Origin: Firmicutes bacterium CAG:238
GTDB taxonomy: Bacteria > Bacillota > Clostridia > Peptostreptococcales > Anaerovoracaceae
Reading direction: 5' to 3'
Assembly (NCBI GenBank): GCA_000435615.1
Contig: FR881936.1
Coordinates: 1 to 5,097, forward strand
DNA: 5,097 nucleotides
Shown here: positions 1 to 4,924 of the stretch, piece by piece
Position numbering within the stretch: the first letter of the stretch is position 1
How the letters are laid out: each line of letters starts with the position of its first letter
Made by a program: the position numbers and the translations under genes
Notes under the pieces: generated by a model
Databases searched by the model: none
Told to the model about the DNA's origin: nothing
Seen by the model: the letters and a program-made list of their open reading frames with translations, nothing else

Positions 1-9
1 AAAAAAAAA

Positions 10-86
10 TGGTAGCGGCGAGTGGAGTCGAACCACCGACCTTCCGGGTATGAACCGGACGCTCTAGCCAACTAAGCTACACCGCC
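10..86 (-). tRNA. tRNA-Met (anticodon CAU), elongator type
   Basis: A full cloverleaf reads on the minus strand with a genome-encoded CCA (10-12). The 7-bp acceptor stem pairs GGCGGTG with CGCCGCT, using G-U at the first and sixth pairs. T8-A9 is followed by a D arm with AGTTGGCTA. The anticodon stem TCCGG/CCGGA closes the loop TTCATAC, whose anticodon CAT lies at 52-50. The T loop is TTCGACT. The first pair is G-U rather than the unpaired C-A of initiator tRNA, and the stem lacks the initiator GGG/CCC run, so this is an elongator Met tRNA. A lysidine-modified Ile-CAU tRNA cannot be excluded by anticodon alone, but the overall sequence resembles clostridial tRNA-Met. A run of nine T follows the CCA on the minus strand (9-1). 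Confidence 0.96.
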
Positions 87-126
87 ACACTTGACTCAAG
101 CTCTCGCTCAAATCACTGCAAGAGTT

Positions 127-155
127 ATATTACCAAAATATCTGCCAAATGTCAA
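127..155 (-). promoter_or_regulatory. Sigma-A-type promoter for tRNA-Met
   Basis: On the minus strand a perfect -35 TTGACA (155-150) is followed after 17 bp by TAATAT (132-127). The predicted start near 120 leaves about 34 nt of leader before the mature tRNA 5' end at 86. The overlapping hexamer TATAAC (129-124) is an alternative -10, but at 20-bp spacing. The promoter implies that the tRNA is expressed independently of the operon that ends at 270. Confidence 0.6.
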
Positions 156-187
156 TATTTTTTTAAATTTTTCTCCAAAATTTTCGT

Positions 188-224
188 GCAAAATTTTATA
201 CCCGCGTGCGGCTTGAAATTTTGC
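188..224. repeat. Nested inverted repeat between operon end and tRNA gene
   Basis: GCAAAATTT (188-196) is the exact reverse complement of AAATTTTGC (216-224). The 19-nt loop holds a smaller GC palindrome, CCGC-GT-GCGG (202-211). It lies 46 bp past the stop of the DHHW gene on that gene's strand. No T run follows it in either direction, so it is not a canonical intrinsic terminator. It may weakly slow transcription or protect the 3' end of the operon mRNA, but that is inference. Confidence 0.45.
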
Positions 225-269
225 CGAGAATCACTTGCCAAAATCAGCGGGTAAAAGAACTTGTTAAAG

Positions 270-1748
270 TCACTTGGTGATTTGGGCGAGCCTTCCGGTC
301 AGATAATCGCTTCGTATCATGGAAAGATTGTTCACAAAGATGACATCATTGACTTTTTTCTTCTGCGCGAATGAAAACAGGTCACCGTCCCAGTACCGGT
401 AGTCGATTACATATATCTTGCTGTAATGGTCGGTAAGGTACGGCACAAACGCATTGCCGAAGGATTCTTTGATCACAATGCATGAAGATCCGTCTGTAAT
501 ATCCTTGTTCTGTATCATGGTGTACGGATTGTCTCCCGCAATGAATGCACTGTATTTTATGGCCAGCGGATAGTTACTCACATCGTGGATCACATCCCAG
601 TTTCCCTTCTGCCCTTTCTGGTTGGTGTAGCGAAGCGACAGATTCTTGCTTATCGGGTAGTAGACCTTGAGACGGTCGGGGTGTTTTTCCATCTTTTGGC
701 TCTTTTTCGTGTCAGTGTAAAAAGAACCCAGAAAATCTCCAAAATCTGCGTTCTCACGGCGCCCTGCTGTTATTGGCATTATCCCTTTTTCTTCGCAAAA
801 TCTCTCATAGCCATAGTAGGCACCAAGCGAAGTCCAGTGATGATCGGTCCGAAAGTAGATATATTCGTCACGGTGCTCCATCAGCCGGTCGTACATATCG
901 ACAACCTTTACATCGGAACCTGCCTTTTTAATGATTTTGTCCAAAGCCTTGCGCTGGTTGCTCGACTTGATTTTGCCGAAATAATCATCCGGAAGAGTCA
1001 CTGCCGAACTCAGAGGGATGAGAACCTCGTAAACATCCGAAATTCCTTTGAGTTTCCCGGCTGTGCGGTTAACAGAAGCCGCGTAAGTTTCCGCGGCCTT
1101 TTCTGTGTACGAATAAAGTTCAAATCCCGTGTCACCGATTTGGATGACATTACCGAAGTTTTTTGATTTTCCGTCAGCTGTGACAGCCGGATACTGGCCG
1201 ACCGCCTTGTTGTTCATCTGCTGCGGCTCTTCCTCGGAAGCATCCGTGCTTTCCGTTGTCTCCGAATCTCCTTCTTTTATCGCGGCATCGATAAGCTGCG
1301 CTGCAGTCTGCGAATCAGGAGAAACGCAGAACACCACAAAACGTCCTTTCTGAACAGTAACAGCCTCATCAACCTCAGCGGCTTCATCGGGAAGGTAATC
1401 GCGGAAGGAATTCCCCAAATCCTCCAAATAGGCGTTTACCGTTTCAAGTGCCGTCTGTGCAGATGACTCGTCCGCAAGCGTAAAAATCCCGAGAGAGTCG
1501 GCATATGCCCCGTTTCCCATGTACAGGATTTGTTTTTCGGTATTTTCGATTTCGATAAAATCCGCCACCCGGTCTGTCTGCACCTGATACATGGTGCAGT
1601 CGAACTTAATGCTTTCCAGGAGATTGTTTGCCAATCCCTCTTCATCCAGCGTCCAGTTCTTTGCCGCACATCCCGATGCAAGTGCAAGAACCGAGACGAG
1701 CATTGCCGTCAAAAATATATTCAAGAATCCCCTTTTGTCTTTTTTCAT
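270..1748 (-). CDS. DUF4358-DHHW fusion lipoprotein, possible O-acetyl-transfer protein
   Basis: A predicted extracellular, membrane-anchored lipoprotein. I prefer the ATG at 1748 (492 aa): AAGGA (1760-1756) sits 7 nt upstream. The in-frame ATG at 1763 (497 aa) lacks a clear ribosome site. Residue numbers below use the 497-aa form. A signal peptide (about 12-31) ends in the lipobox LASGC, with acylated Cys32. Residues about 45-163 match DUF4358, including the ILYMGNGAYADSLGIF stretch. A Ser/Thr/Glu-rich linker (about 164-186) joins it to a DHHW domain (about 190-497). TDHHW (306-310) and IKESFGN (431-437) suggest a Ser434/Asp307/His309 triad like that of AlgX/AlgJ. The two domains usually occur in separate genes near a membrane O-acyltransferase (MBOAT). 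It is last in the sigma/anti-sigma operon, 32 nt after the anti-sigma gene. Substrate unknown; O-acetylation of a wall or surface glycan is inference. Confidence 0.85.
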   Translation of the reverse strand: MKKDKRGFLNIFLTAMLVSVLALASGCAAKNWTLDEEGLANNLLESIKFDCTMYQVQTDRVADFIEIENTEKQILYMGNGAYADSLGIFTLADESSAQTALETVNAYLEDLGNSFRDYLPDEAAEVDEAVTVQKGRFVVFCVSPDSQTAAQLIDAAIKEGDSETTESTDASEEEPQQMNNKAVGQYPAVTADGKSKNFGNVIQIGDTGFELYSYTEKAAETYAASVNRTAGKLKGISDVYEVLIPLSSAVTLPDDYFGKIKSSNQRKALDKIIKKAGSDVKVVDMYDRLMEHRDEYIYFRTDHHWTSLGAYYGYERFCEEKGIMPITAGRRENADFGDFLGSFYTDTKKSQKMEKHPDRLKVYYPISKNLSLRYTNQKGQKGNWDVIHDVSNYPLAIKYSAFIAGDNPYTMIQNKDITDGSSCIVIKESFGNAFVPYLTDHYSKIYVIDYRYWDGDLFSFAQKKKVNDVIFVNNLSMIRSDYLTGRLAQITK

Positions 1749-1780
1749 TGTCCTATCCTTCATGTCTCATATTTTTTGTT

Positions 1781-2680
1781 TTATCTTCTCATATTATCCG
1801 TTACATATTTCGGAATTACGAATTCCTGTGTCCCCATGTACATCGGTGCAACATCTCCCTCGCCGAATGCAATCACGATATTGCCATCCTTGTCAACATA
1901 GAATTGCTGATCCGGTGAAATTTTTTCAAAAGCCCACTCGTACACAGGATCCGATTTATCGATATCGATCCAGTATGTCGCACCCGCGGATTCATCTGCC
2001 ATCTTCTCCCTCATCTGCTCCTTGATATTCTCGCTGATCGGAGTTATGTAGTCGCTTCCGTCTTCAAAGAGGTCGGAAAGCTTGAGCTCCCTGCCGGTGT
2101 CCATGTCGATTGTATAGTAGTAATCCTGTTCGTATCCGCTTCCTGCTCCTTGAAAAGTTATGAGCTTCAGCGTAAAATATTCGTCTGTCGTATGCAAAAT
2201 TTCGTAATTTACATACAGACTTGCATAACCTTCATCTCCGGCTTCCGCCTGCCGCTTAAATTCCTCGATGAGCTCGTTTGCAATTGCATCAATTTTGCGG
2301 TTCACATTCTCTGTACTCTGCTTTCTCAGTGTGTCCGCACCGTAAGAGTCCTCCCGGGAATCGATGATTCCGGGCACTATAACATCCGCCTGAAATCTCT
2401 CGCTGCTGTAATGATAATCTCTGAACGTCACAGCATCGCATATTTTTCCGATAAGCGGAATATCCGACATCGCATCGGCCACCTCCGCACTCATATTCGG
2501 TACAGCTATCACCAGGGCAGCAAACGAACAGACAAGGATATTTGCCGCTTTTTTTCTTTTTGCGCGGCGGTTGGCTCTTTTTACATCCTTGGCAGCCTTG
2601 ATGGCGGTTTTGACTTTTTCAAGTCCTTCTTCGTGTATTTCGTTGTAATTCGTGCGATTGTTTTCTGAATAATCACTCAT
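1781..2680 (-). CDS. RsiV-like transmembrane anti-sigma factor (DUF3298)
   Basis: This 299-aa protein should hold the upstream-encoded ECF sigma factor inactive until an outside signal triggers its proteolysis. The cytoplasmic N-terminus (1-45) is charged and ends in a basic cluster (RANRRAKRKK). One membrane segment spans about 46-62. It is followed by possible signal-peptidase sites (SAE 64-66, ADA 68-70) and the family-typical MSDIPLIGKI...VTFRDY block (71-89). The extracytoplasmic part ends in a DUF3298 domain (about 185-292), with TGRELKLSDLF and FYVDKDGNIVIAF. In Bacillus subtilis, RsiV (285 aa) binds lysozyme directly and is cut by signal peptidase and then RasP; length and layout match. 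The ATG lies 2 nt after the sigma stop, with AGGAGG (2693-2688) inside the sigma gene at 7-nt spacing, so the two are probably translationally coupled. Lysozyme as the ligand is inferred from the family. Confidence 0.88.
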   Translation of the reverse strand: MSDYSENNRTNYNEIHEEGLEKVKTAIKAAKDVKRANRRAKRKKAANILVCSFAALVIAVPNMSAEVADAMSDIPLIGKICDAVTFRDYHYSSERFQADVIVPGIIDSREDSYGADTLRKQSTENVNRKIDAIANELIEEFKRQAEAGDEGYASLYVNYEILHTTDEYFTLKLITFQGAGSGYEQDYYYTIDMDTGRELKLSDLFEDGSDYITPISENIKEQMREKMADESAGATYWIDIDKSDPVYEWAFEKISPDQQFYVDKDGNIVIAFGEGDVAPMYMGTQEFVIPKYVTDNMRR

Positions 2681-2682
2681 GC

Positions 2683-3201
2683 TTACGCCTCCTGACCTGA
2701 CATTGCCTTTCGCAGTTTAGCGATTGCCCGATAAAGTCTGCTTTTTACTGTGTTTTCATTGAGGTTCAGTTTTTGTGCGACTTCCCAAAGCTTCATTCCG
2801 TCAAAATATTTCATCTTGAGGACGAGTTTTTCGTTGGTCTCCAAATCGCCGAGAGCATCATAAAGTTCGAGAAAATCCATATAAGCCATTTCCTCTGTCG
2901 GTTCTGTCTTTCCCCAATCCTCCGCGGATCCGTTTTCATTGCTGCGTCTCTTTGCATTGTCGCGGCAAAACTGAAATACTTCGTTCAGCATAATTCTGTA
3001 GACCCAGGTCGCCGCATATGCAGGTTCACGCAAGGTTTCCGATTTCAGGATTGCCTTGTATGCCCCTTCCTGCACAATATCCATGGCGTCTGCATCGTTA
3101 TGTACGTAGCCGTATGCCAAACGATAGTATTTCTCGTAGTTTGTAATCAGTATTTCTTCAATTAATCTCTCTTTCTCGTTTTTGATGCCCGGCCCAGCCA
3201 T
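2683..3201 (-). CDS. ECF sigma factor, SigV-like
   Basis: A 172-aa sigma-70-family protein of the extracytoplasmic-function group, which has only regions 2 and 4. Region 2 covers about 18-84, with the core-binding DAMDIVQEGAYKAI (38-51) and the TWVYRIMLNE stretch (65-74). An acidic linker (about 88-108) follows. Region 4 (about 112-166) carries the helix-turn-helix LWEVAQKLNLNENTVKSRLYRA used to read the -35 element. The ATG at 3201 has AAGGGGG (3216-3210) 8 nt upstream. It heads the operon with the RsiV-like anti-sigma gene directly behind it, as in sigV-rsiV of Bacillus. A matching ECF promoter lies just upstream, so positive autoregulation is likely. The gene symbol is withheld because related ECF groups share this architecture. 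Confidence 0.92.
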   Translation of the reverse strand: MAGPGIKNEKERLIEEILITNYEKYYRLAYGYVHNDADAMDIVQEGAYKAILKSETLREPAYAATWVYRIMLNEVFQFCRDNAKRRSNENGSAEDWGKTEPTEEMAYMDFLELYDALGDLETNEKLVLKMKYFDGMKLWEVAQKLNLNENTVKSRLYRAIAKLRKAMSGQEA

Positions 3202-3237
3202 CCGAGATTCCCCCTTCTATCCTGCTTACATCTATTA

Positions 3238-3263
3238 GACGTAAGGAATTTATTTTTGTTTCA
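3238..3263 (-). promoter_or_regulatory. Autoregulatory ECF (SigV-type) promoter
   Basis: On the minus strand, TGAAAC (3263-3258) is followed after exactly 16 bp by CGTC (3241-3238), the classic ECF -35/-10 pair used by SigV, SigW, SigX and SigM-type factors. An A-rich tract just upstream (about 3264-3285) could act as an UP element. The predicted start near 3231 leaves a leader of about 30 nt before the sigma ATG, with the ribosome site correctly placed. It should drive all three operon genes. Confidence 0.85.
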
Positions 3264-3330
3264 TGTTTTTTTGCTCTTTTTGAAATAATATGTTACCACG
3301 AAATTTTTAAATTATCCACCGAAAATCCTT

Positions 3331-3348
3331 AGTTTTTTTAAAAAAACT
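3331..3348. repeat. Perfect 18-bp A/T palindrome upstream of lgt promoter
   Basis: AGTTTTTTTAAAAAAACT is its own reverse complement. It ends 10 bp before the lgt -35 box, within the -60 to -40 zone where UP elements bind the RNA polymerase alpha subunit. The A-tract may also bend the DNA in the divergent intergenic region. There is no GC stem, so it is unlikely to be a terminator. Confidence 0.5.
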
Positions 3349-3357
3349 TTTTGGACG

Positions 3358-3386
3358 ATGACAATCTGCTTTTTTTTATGTATAAT
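3358..3386 (+). promoter_or_regulatory. Sigma-A promoter for lgt
   Basis: ATGACA (3358-3363, 5 of 6 matches to TTGACA) lies 17 bp before a perfect TATAAT (3381-3386). The predicted start is near 3393, giving a leader of about 40 nt. It diverges from the ECF promoter; the two -35 boxes are about 95 bp apart. Confidence 0.75.
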
Positions 3387-3431
3387 GGTTCTGTTGTTTG
3401 AAGATTATGATAGATAAAAGGAGATTTTTCT

Positions 3432-4196
3432 ATGCATTCACCCGGAAAAATTGCATTTTCAATATTTGGTTTGGATGTTGCCTGGTATGGGATTCTGATC
3501 GGTTTCGGATTCCTTCTTGCAACTCTCATCTCGTATAAGCGTGCACCTAAGCACGGCATCAATCCCGACTTCATTCTTGATCTGATTTTGTGGATGATTC
3601 CTGCGGCGATTATCGGTGCAAGAGCATATTATGTCATCTTCCAGTGGGACTATTATGCGGGAGACTGGGCAAAAATTTTCGACGTTCGCGGAGGCGGACT
3701 TGCGATTCACGGCGGGCTCATCCTCTGTTTTCTCGTCGGATATTTTGTCTGCAGGCACCACAAAGAAAGCTTTCTTGCGACTGCCGATCTTGCAGCTGTT
3801 GTCATTCCGCTTGCACAGGCAATCGGCCGCTGGGGCAATTTCTTTAACGAAGAGGCACACGGCATGCAGACCGACCTGCCGTGGGCGCAGATCATCGACG
3901 GCGTGGGATATCATCCGACTTTCCTTTACGAGTCAATTTGGTGCTTTGCACTGTTCTGGTTCCTGCTTTGGTTTGACAATCGGCACAGAAGCTTCAATGG
4001 GCAGATTATCTGCCTCTACATGATTCTTTACTCCGTAGAGCGTTTCTTTGTGGAAGGGCTGAGGACGGACAGCCTCATGTTCGGTCCGCTCCGTCAGGCA
4101 CAGCTCATAAGTCTGGGGCTGATTCTCATTGGCATCGTGCTTTATGTTGTTCTAAAAAAAAGAGCCGCATCAAAGGGTGATACGGGTCTTTCCTAA
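3432..4196 (+). CDS. lgt: Prolipoprotein diacylglyceryl transferase
   Basis: Lgt moves a diacylglyceryl group from phosphatidylglycerol to the lipobox cysteine of prolipoproteins, the first step of bacterial lipoprotein maturation in the membrane. The 254-aa product has several hydrophobic helices (about 14-35, 47-70, 90-108, 117-131, 168-182, 190-210, 224-243). It carries the family signature GRWGNFFNEEAHG (132-144), including the essential Arg133. It also has the HGG motif with His93, HPTFLYES (161-168) and RFFVEGLRTDSL (204-215). Length is normal for Firmicutes. The ATG has AAAGGAG (3417-3423) 8 nt upstream. It is monocistronic, with its own promoter and a strong terminator. It is divergent from the ECF operon, whose last gene encodes one of Lgt's expected substrates, but Lgt is a general housekeeping enzyme and co-regulation is not shown. 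Confidence 0.97.
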   Translation: MHSPGKIAFSIFGLDVAWYGILIGFGFLLATLISYKRAPKHGINPDFILDLILWMIPAAIIGARAYYVIFQWDYYAGDWAKIFDVRGGGLAIHGGLILCFLVGYFVCRHHKESFLATADLAAVVIPLAQAIGRWGNFFNEEAHGMQTDLPWAQIIDGVGYHPTFLYESIWCFALFWFLLWFDNRHRSFNGQIICLYMILYSVERFFVEGLRTDSLMFGPLRQAQLISLGLILIGIVLYVVLKKRAASKGDTGLS

Positions 4197-4358
4197 AATC
4201 CACAAACGGATTTATATTTCTTTTCGCCACAGGAGCAGTCCTTTGCGGCAGCATACGCTGACCGCAGGACTGTTTTTTAATTTAAGGATTGCATCCATCT
4301 CTTCTGCCGCATTTTTGTAAAGGCTTTTCTGATGATGACAAAGTATGTAATCCGCCTC
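4193..4358 (-). pseudogene. Relic of a SEC-C motif protein C-terminus, frameshifted
   Basis: On the minus strand one frame reads EADYILCHHQKSLYKNAAEE and on to NSPAVS (4358 to about 4260). After a +1 shift the next frame reads AAAKDCSCGEKKYKSVCGF followed by TAG at 4195-4193. The second part fits the C-terminal SEC-C zinc motif (CxCGxxKKYKxxCG), often found at the end of otherwise diverse proteins. Each frame alone is interrupted: the first runs on to LLLWRKEI-stop, and the second has TAA just upstream. There is no start codon with a ribosome site, and the 5' part is missing beyond the stop at 4361-4359. Its stop overlaps the lgt stop tail to tail. A real frameshifted remnant is more likely than a live gene. 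The parent protein is not identifiable. Confidence 0.55.
4236..4278 (+). terminator. Intrinsic terminator of lgt
   Basis: CAGTCCT (4236-4242) pairs with AGGACTG (4266-4272). Inside it, GCGGCAGC (4245-4252) pairs with GCTG-A-CCGC (4257-4265, one bulged A), closing the loop ATAC (4253-4256). Six T follow directly (4273-4278). It begins 40 bp after the lgt stop. The stem overlaps the SEC-C relic on the other strand. In the reverse direction it lacks a T tract, so it acts only for lgt. Confidence 0.92.
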
Positions 4359-4369
4359 TTAAAAACATC

Positions 4370-4398
4370 TTGAGGTAACCTGCGCTATCTGCTATAAT
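4370..4398 (+). promoter_or_regulatory. Sigma-A promoter for a truncated gene
   Basis: TTGAGG (4370-4375) and a perfect TATAAT (4393-4398) are separated by 17 bp. A ribosome site AAGGAG (4419-4424) and the ATG at 4437 follow. The promoter now leads only into an eight-codon ORF and then into the presumed mobile element, so it may send readthrough transcripts into the element. Confidence 0.65.
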
Positions 4399-4436
4399 TA
4401 TTCTGTTAACGAATATGCAAGGAGATGTAAAAATAT

Positions 4437-4463
4437 ATGAAATTAGGTATCGTTGTAAATTAG
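4437..4463 (+). pseudogene. 5' stub of a gene (MKLGIVVN), probably cut by element insertion
   Basis: A promoter and ribosome site (AAGGAG, 12 nt upstream) precede ATG, then eight codons, then TAG at 4461-4463. MKLGIVV is a typical first beta-strand of a Rossmann-like or flavodoxin-like fold, and a working promoter for an eight-residue peptide is odd. I therefore read it as the start of a chromosomal gene separated from its remainder by integration near 4455-4475. The parent gene cannot be named from so little. A genuine short leader peptide is the alternative. Confidence 0.4.
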
Positions 4464-4540
4464 CCTTTTTTCATAAATCTATATACATCAATAAAAGTCC
4501 GTAAAACCGCATGGTTACAAAGTTTTTTGAAATTGTAAAT

Positions 4541-4580
4541 TCATAAAACTTCATACAAAATCATATACTTTCATGCCATT
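4541..4580. repeat. Four TCAT direct repeats at exact 10-bp period, possible integrase arm sites
   Basis: TCATAAAACT, TCATACAAAA, TCATATACTT and TCATGCCATT follow one another without gaps at 4541, 4551, 4561 and 4571. One more TCATAAATCT stands alone at 4471. On the minus strand the shared core is ATGA in an AT-rich setting. The helical phase would put all copies on one DNA face. Similar direct-repeat arm sites near element ends bind the N-terminal domain of Tn916-type integrases. That role is inferred here. Confidence 0.4.
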
Positions 4581-4600
4581 TGGGTGTAGAAATGGGTGTA
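4581..4600. repeat. Tandem TGGGTGTA pair
   Basis: TGGGTGTA occurs at 4581-4588 and again at 4593-4600, a 12-bp period, directly after the TCAT repeats. It may be a second class of protein-binding site at the element end (for integrase or excisionase) or chance. No coding explanation was found beyond a 23-codon ORF without a ribosome site. Confidence 0.3.
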
Positions 4601-4708
4601 AAAAGATAGTCGAAAACCAGAGTCCAACGCATTTTATGTATTGATAAATGGGCATACAGATTTCTACGGATAGAACCATATAGCATGATAGAACAGAAGT
4701 TAAAATAT

Positions 4709-4714
4709 TATAAT
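4709..4714 (+). promoter_or_regulatory. Probable -10 box of the element's leader promoter
   Basis: A perfect TATAAT sits about 12 bp before the hairpin at 4726, so transcription should start near 4721. No good -35 is seen at 16-18 bp upstream; TGATAG (4686-4691) is a poor match. The promoter may need an activator or be weak. It would be the nearest promoter for the gene at 4925. Confidence 0.45.
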
Positions 4715-4725
4715 GTACCGCACAG

Positions 4726-4775
4726 GCGGCGTTACCTTATCCCAACAGGGAAACAAGGAACGCCGCTATTTTTTT
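4726..4775 (+). terminator. Leader terminator or attenuator upstream of the element's first gene
   Basis: GCGGCGTT (4726-4733) pairs with AACGCCGC (4759-4766). CCTT (4735-4738) pairs with AAGG (4755-4758), and CCC (4741-4743) can pair with GGG (4748-4750). TA and seven T (4769-4775) follow. The structure is a strong intrinsic terminator only a few bases after the predicted transcription start and about 150 bp before the gene at 4925. That placement suggests transcription attenuation, as known for the tet(M) leader of Tn916, rather than the end of a gene. The mechanism of relief is not visible. Confidence 0.7.
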
Positions 4776-4783
4776 ACCCTCAT

Positions 4784-4895
4784 GTTACGCAGTAGGGGCA
4801 AAAAGAGCTTTGCTACATAAGGCTTTGCGGGTGCGGTTTTCACACAGTAAGGGATTGATACCTAAACCCTCAAAATTGCTGTTCTACTGCGTAAC
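4784..4895. repeat. 12-bp perfect inverted repeat enclosing smaller stems
   Basis: GTTACGCAGTAG (4784-4795) is the exact reverse complement of CTACTGCGTAAC (4884-4895). Between them lie GCAAA/TTTGC (4798-4802 with 4809-4813) and GCGGTTTT/AAAATTGC (4833-4840 with 4872-4879, two G-U pairs). Inside the latter, AGGG (4850-4853) may pair with CCCT (4867-4870). Together they could fold into a branched RNA or a cruciform ending about 12 nt before the ribosome site of the next gene. No T tract follows, so it is not a terminator. An RNA switch acting with the upstream attenuator, an initiator-binding origin or a transfer origin are all possible. Confidence 0.6.
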
Positions 4896-4924
4896 AAATA
4901 TGAAGCAAAGGAGTTGATGAAGCT

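Noticed and set aside
10..86. tRNA-Met as the attachment site of the integrative element
   Set aside because: The element end lies more than 4 kb away with intact chromosomal genes between, and no repeat of the tRNA 3' end was seen near 4464.
585..1166. Plus-strand ORF of 193 codons opposite the DHHW gene
   Set aside because: Antisense shadow of a clearly coding lipoprotein gene; no ribosome site and no recognisable domain.
2150..2668. Plus-strand ORF of 172 codons opposite the anti-sigma gene
   Set aside because: Shadow of the DUF3298 gene; composition is that of a reversed coding strand and no motif is seen.
3338..3574. Minus-strand ORF of 78 codons over the lgt promoter and start
   Set aside because: Covers a good promoter, ribosome site and the first lgt codons; no family features.
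3459..3914. Minus-strand ORF of 151 codons opposite lgt
   Set aside because: Lies wholly within lgt, whose signature motifs are beyond doubt; no promoter or ribosome site of its own.
4541..4600. CRISPR array
   Set aside because: The repeats are only 4-8 bp at 10-12-bp periods with no spacers; no array is present in the window.
4573..4644. 23-codon plus-strand ORF starting MPFGCRNGCKK
   Set aside because: No ribosome site, and its start lies in the phased repeats; the repeats explain the sequence better.
4782..4820. 12-codon ORF MLRSRGKKSFAT as a leader peptide of the attenuator
   Set aside because: It lies after the terminator rather than before it and has no ribosome site, so it cannot act as a classic leader peptide.
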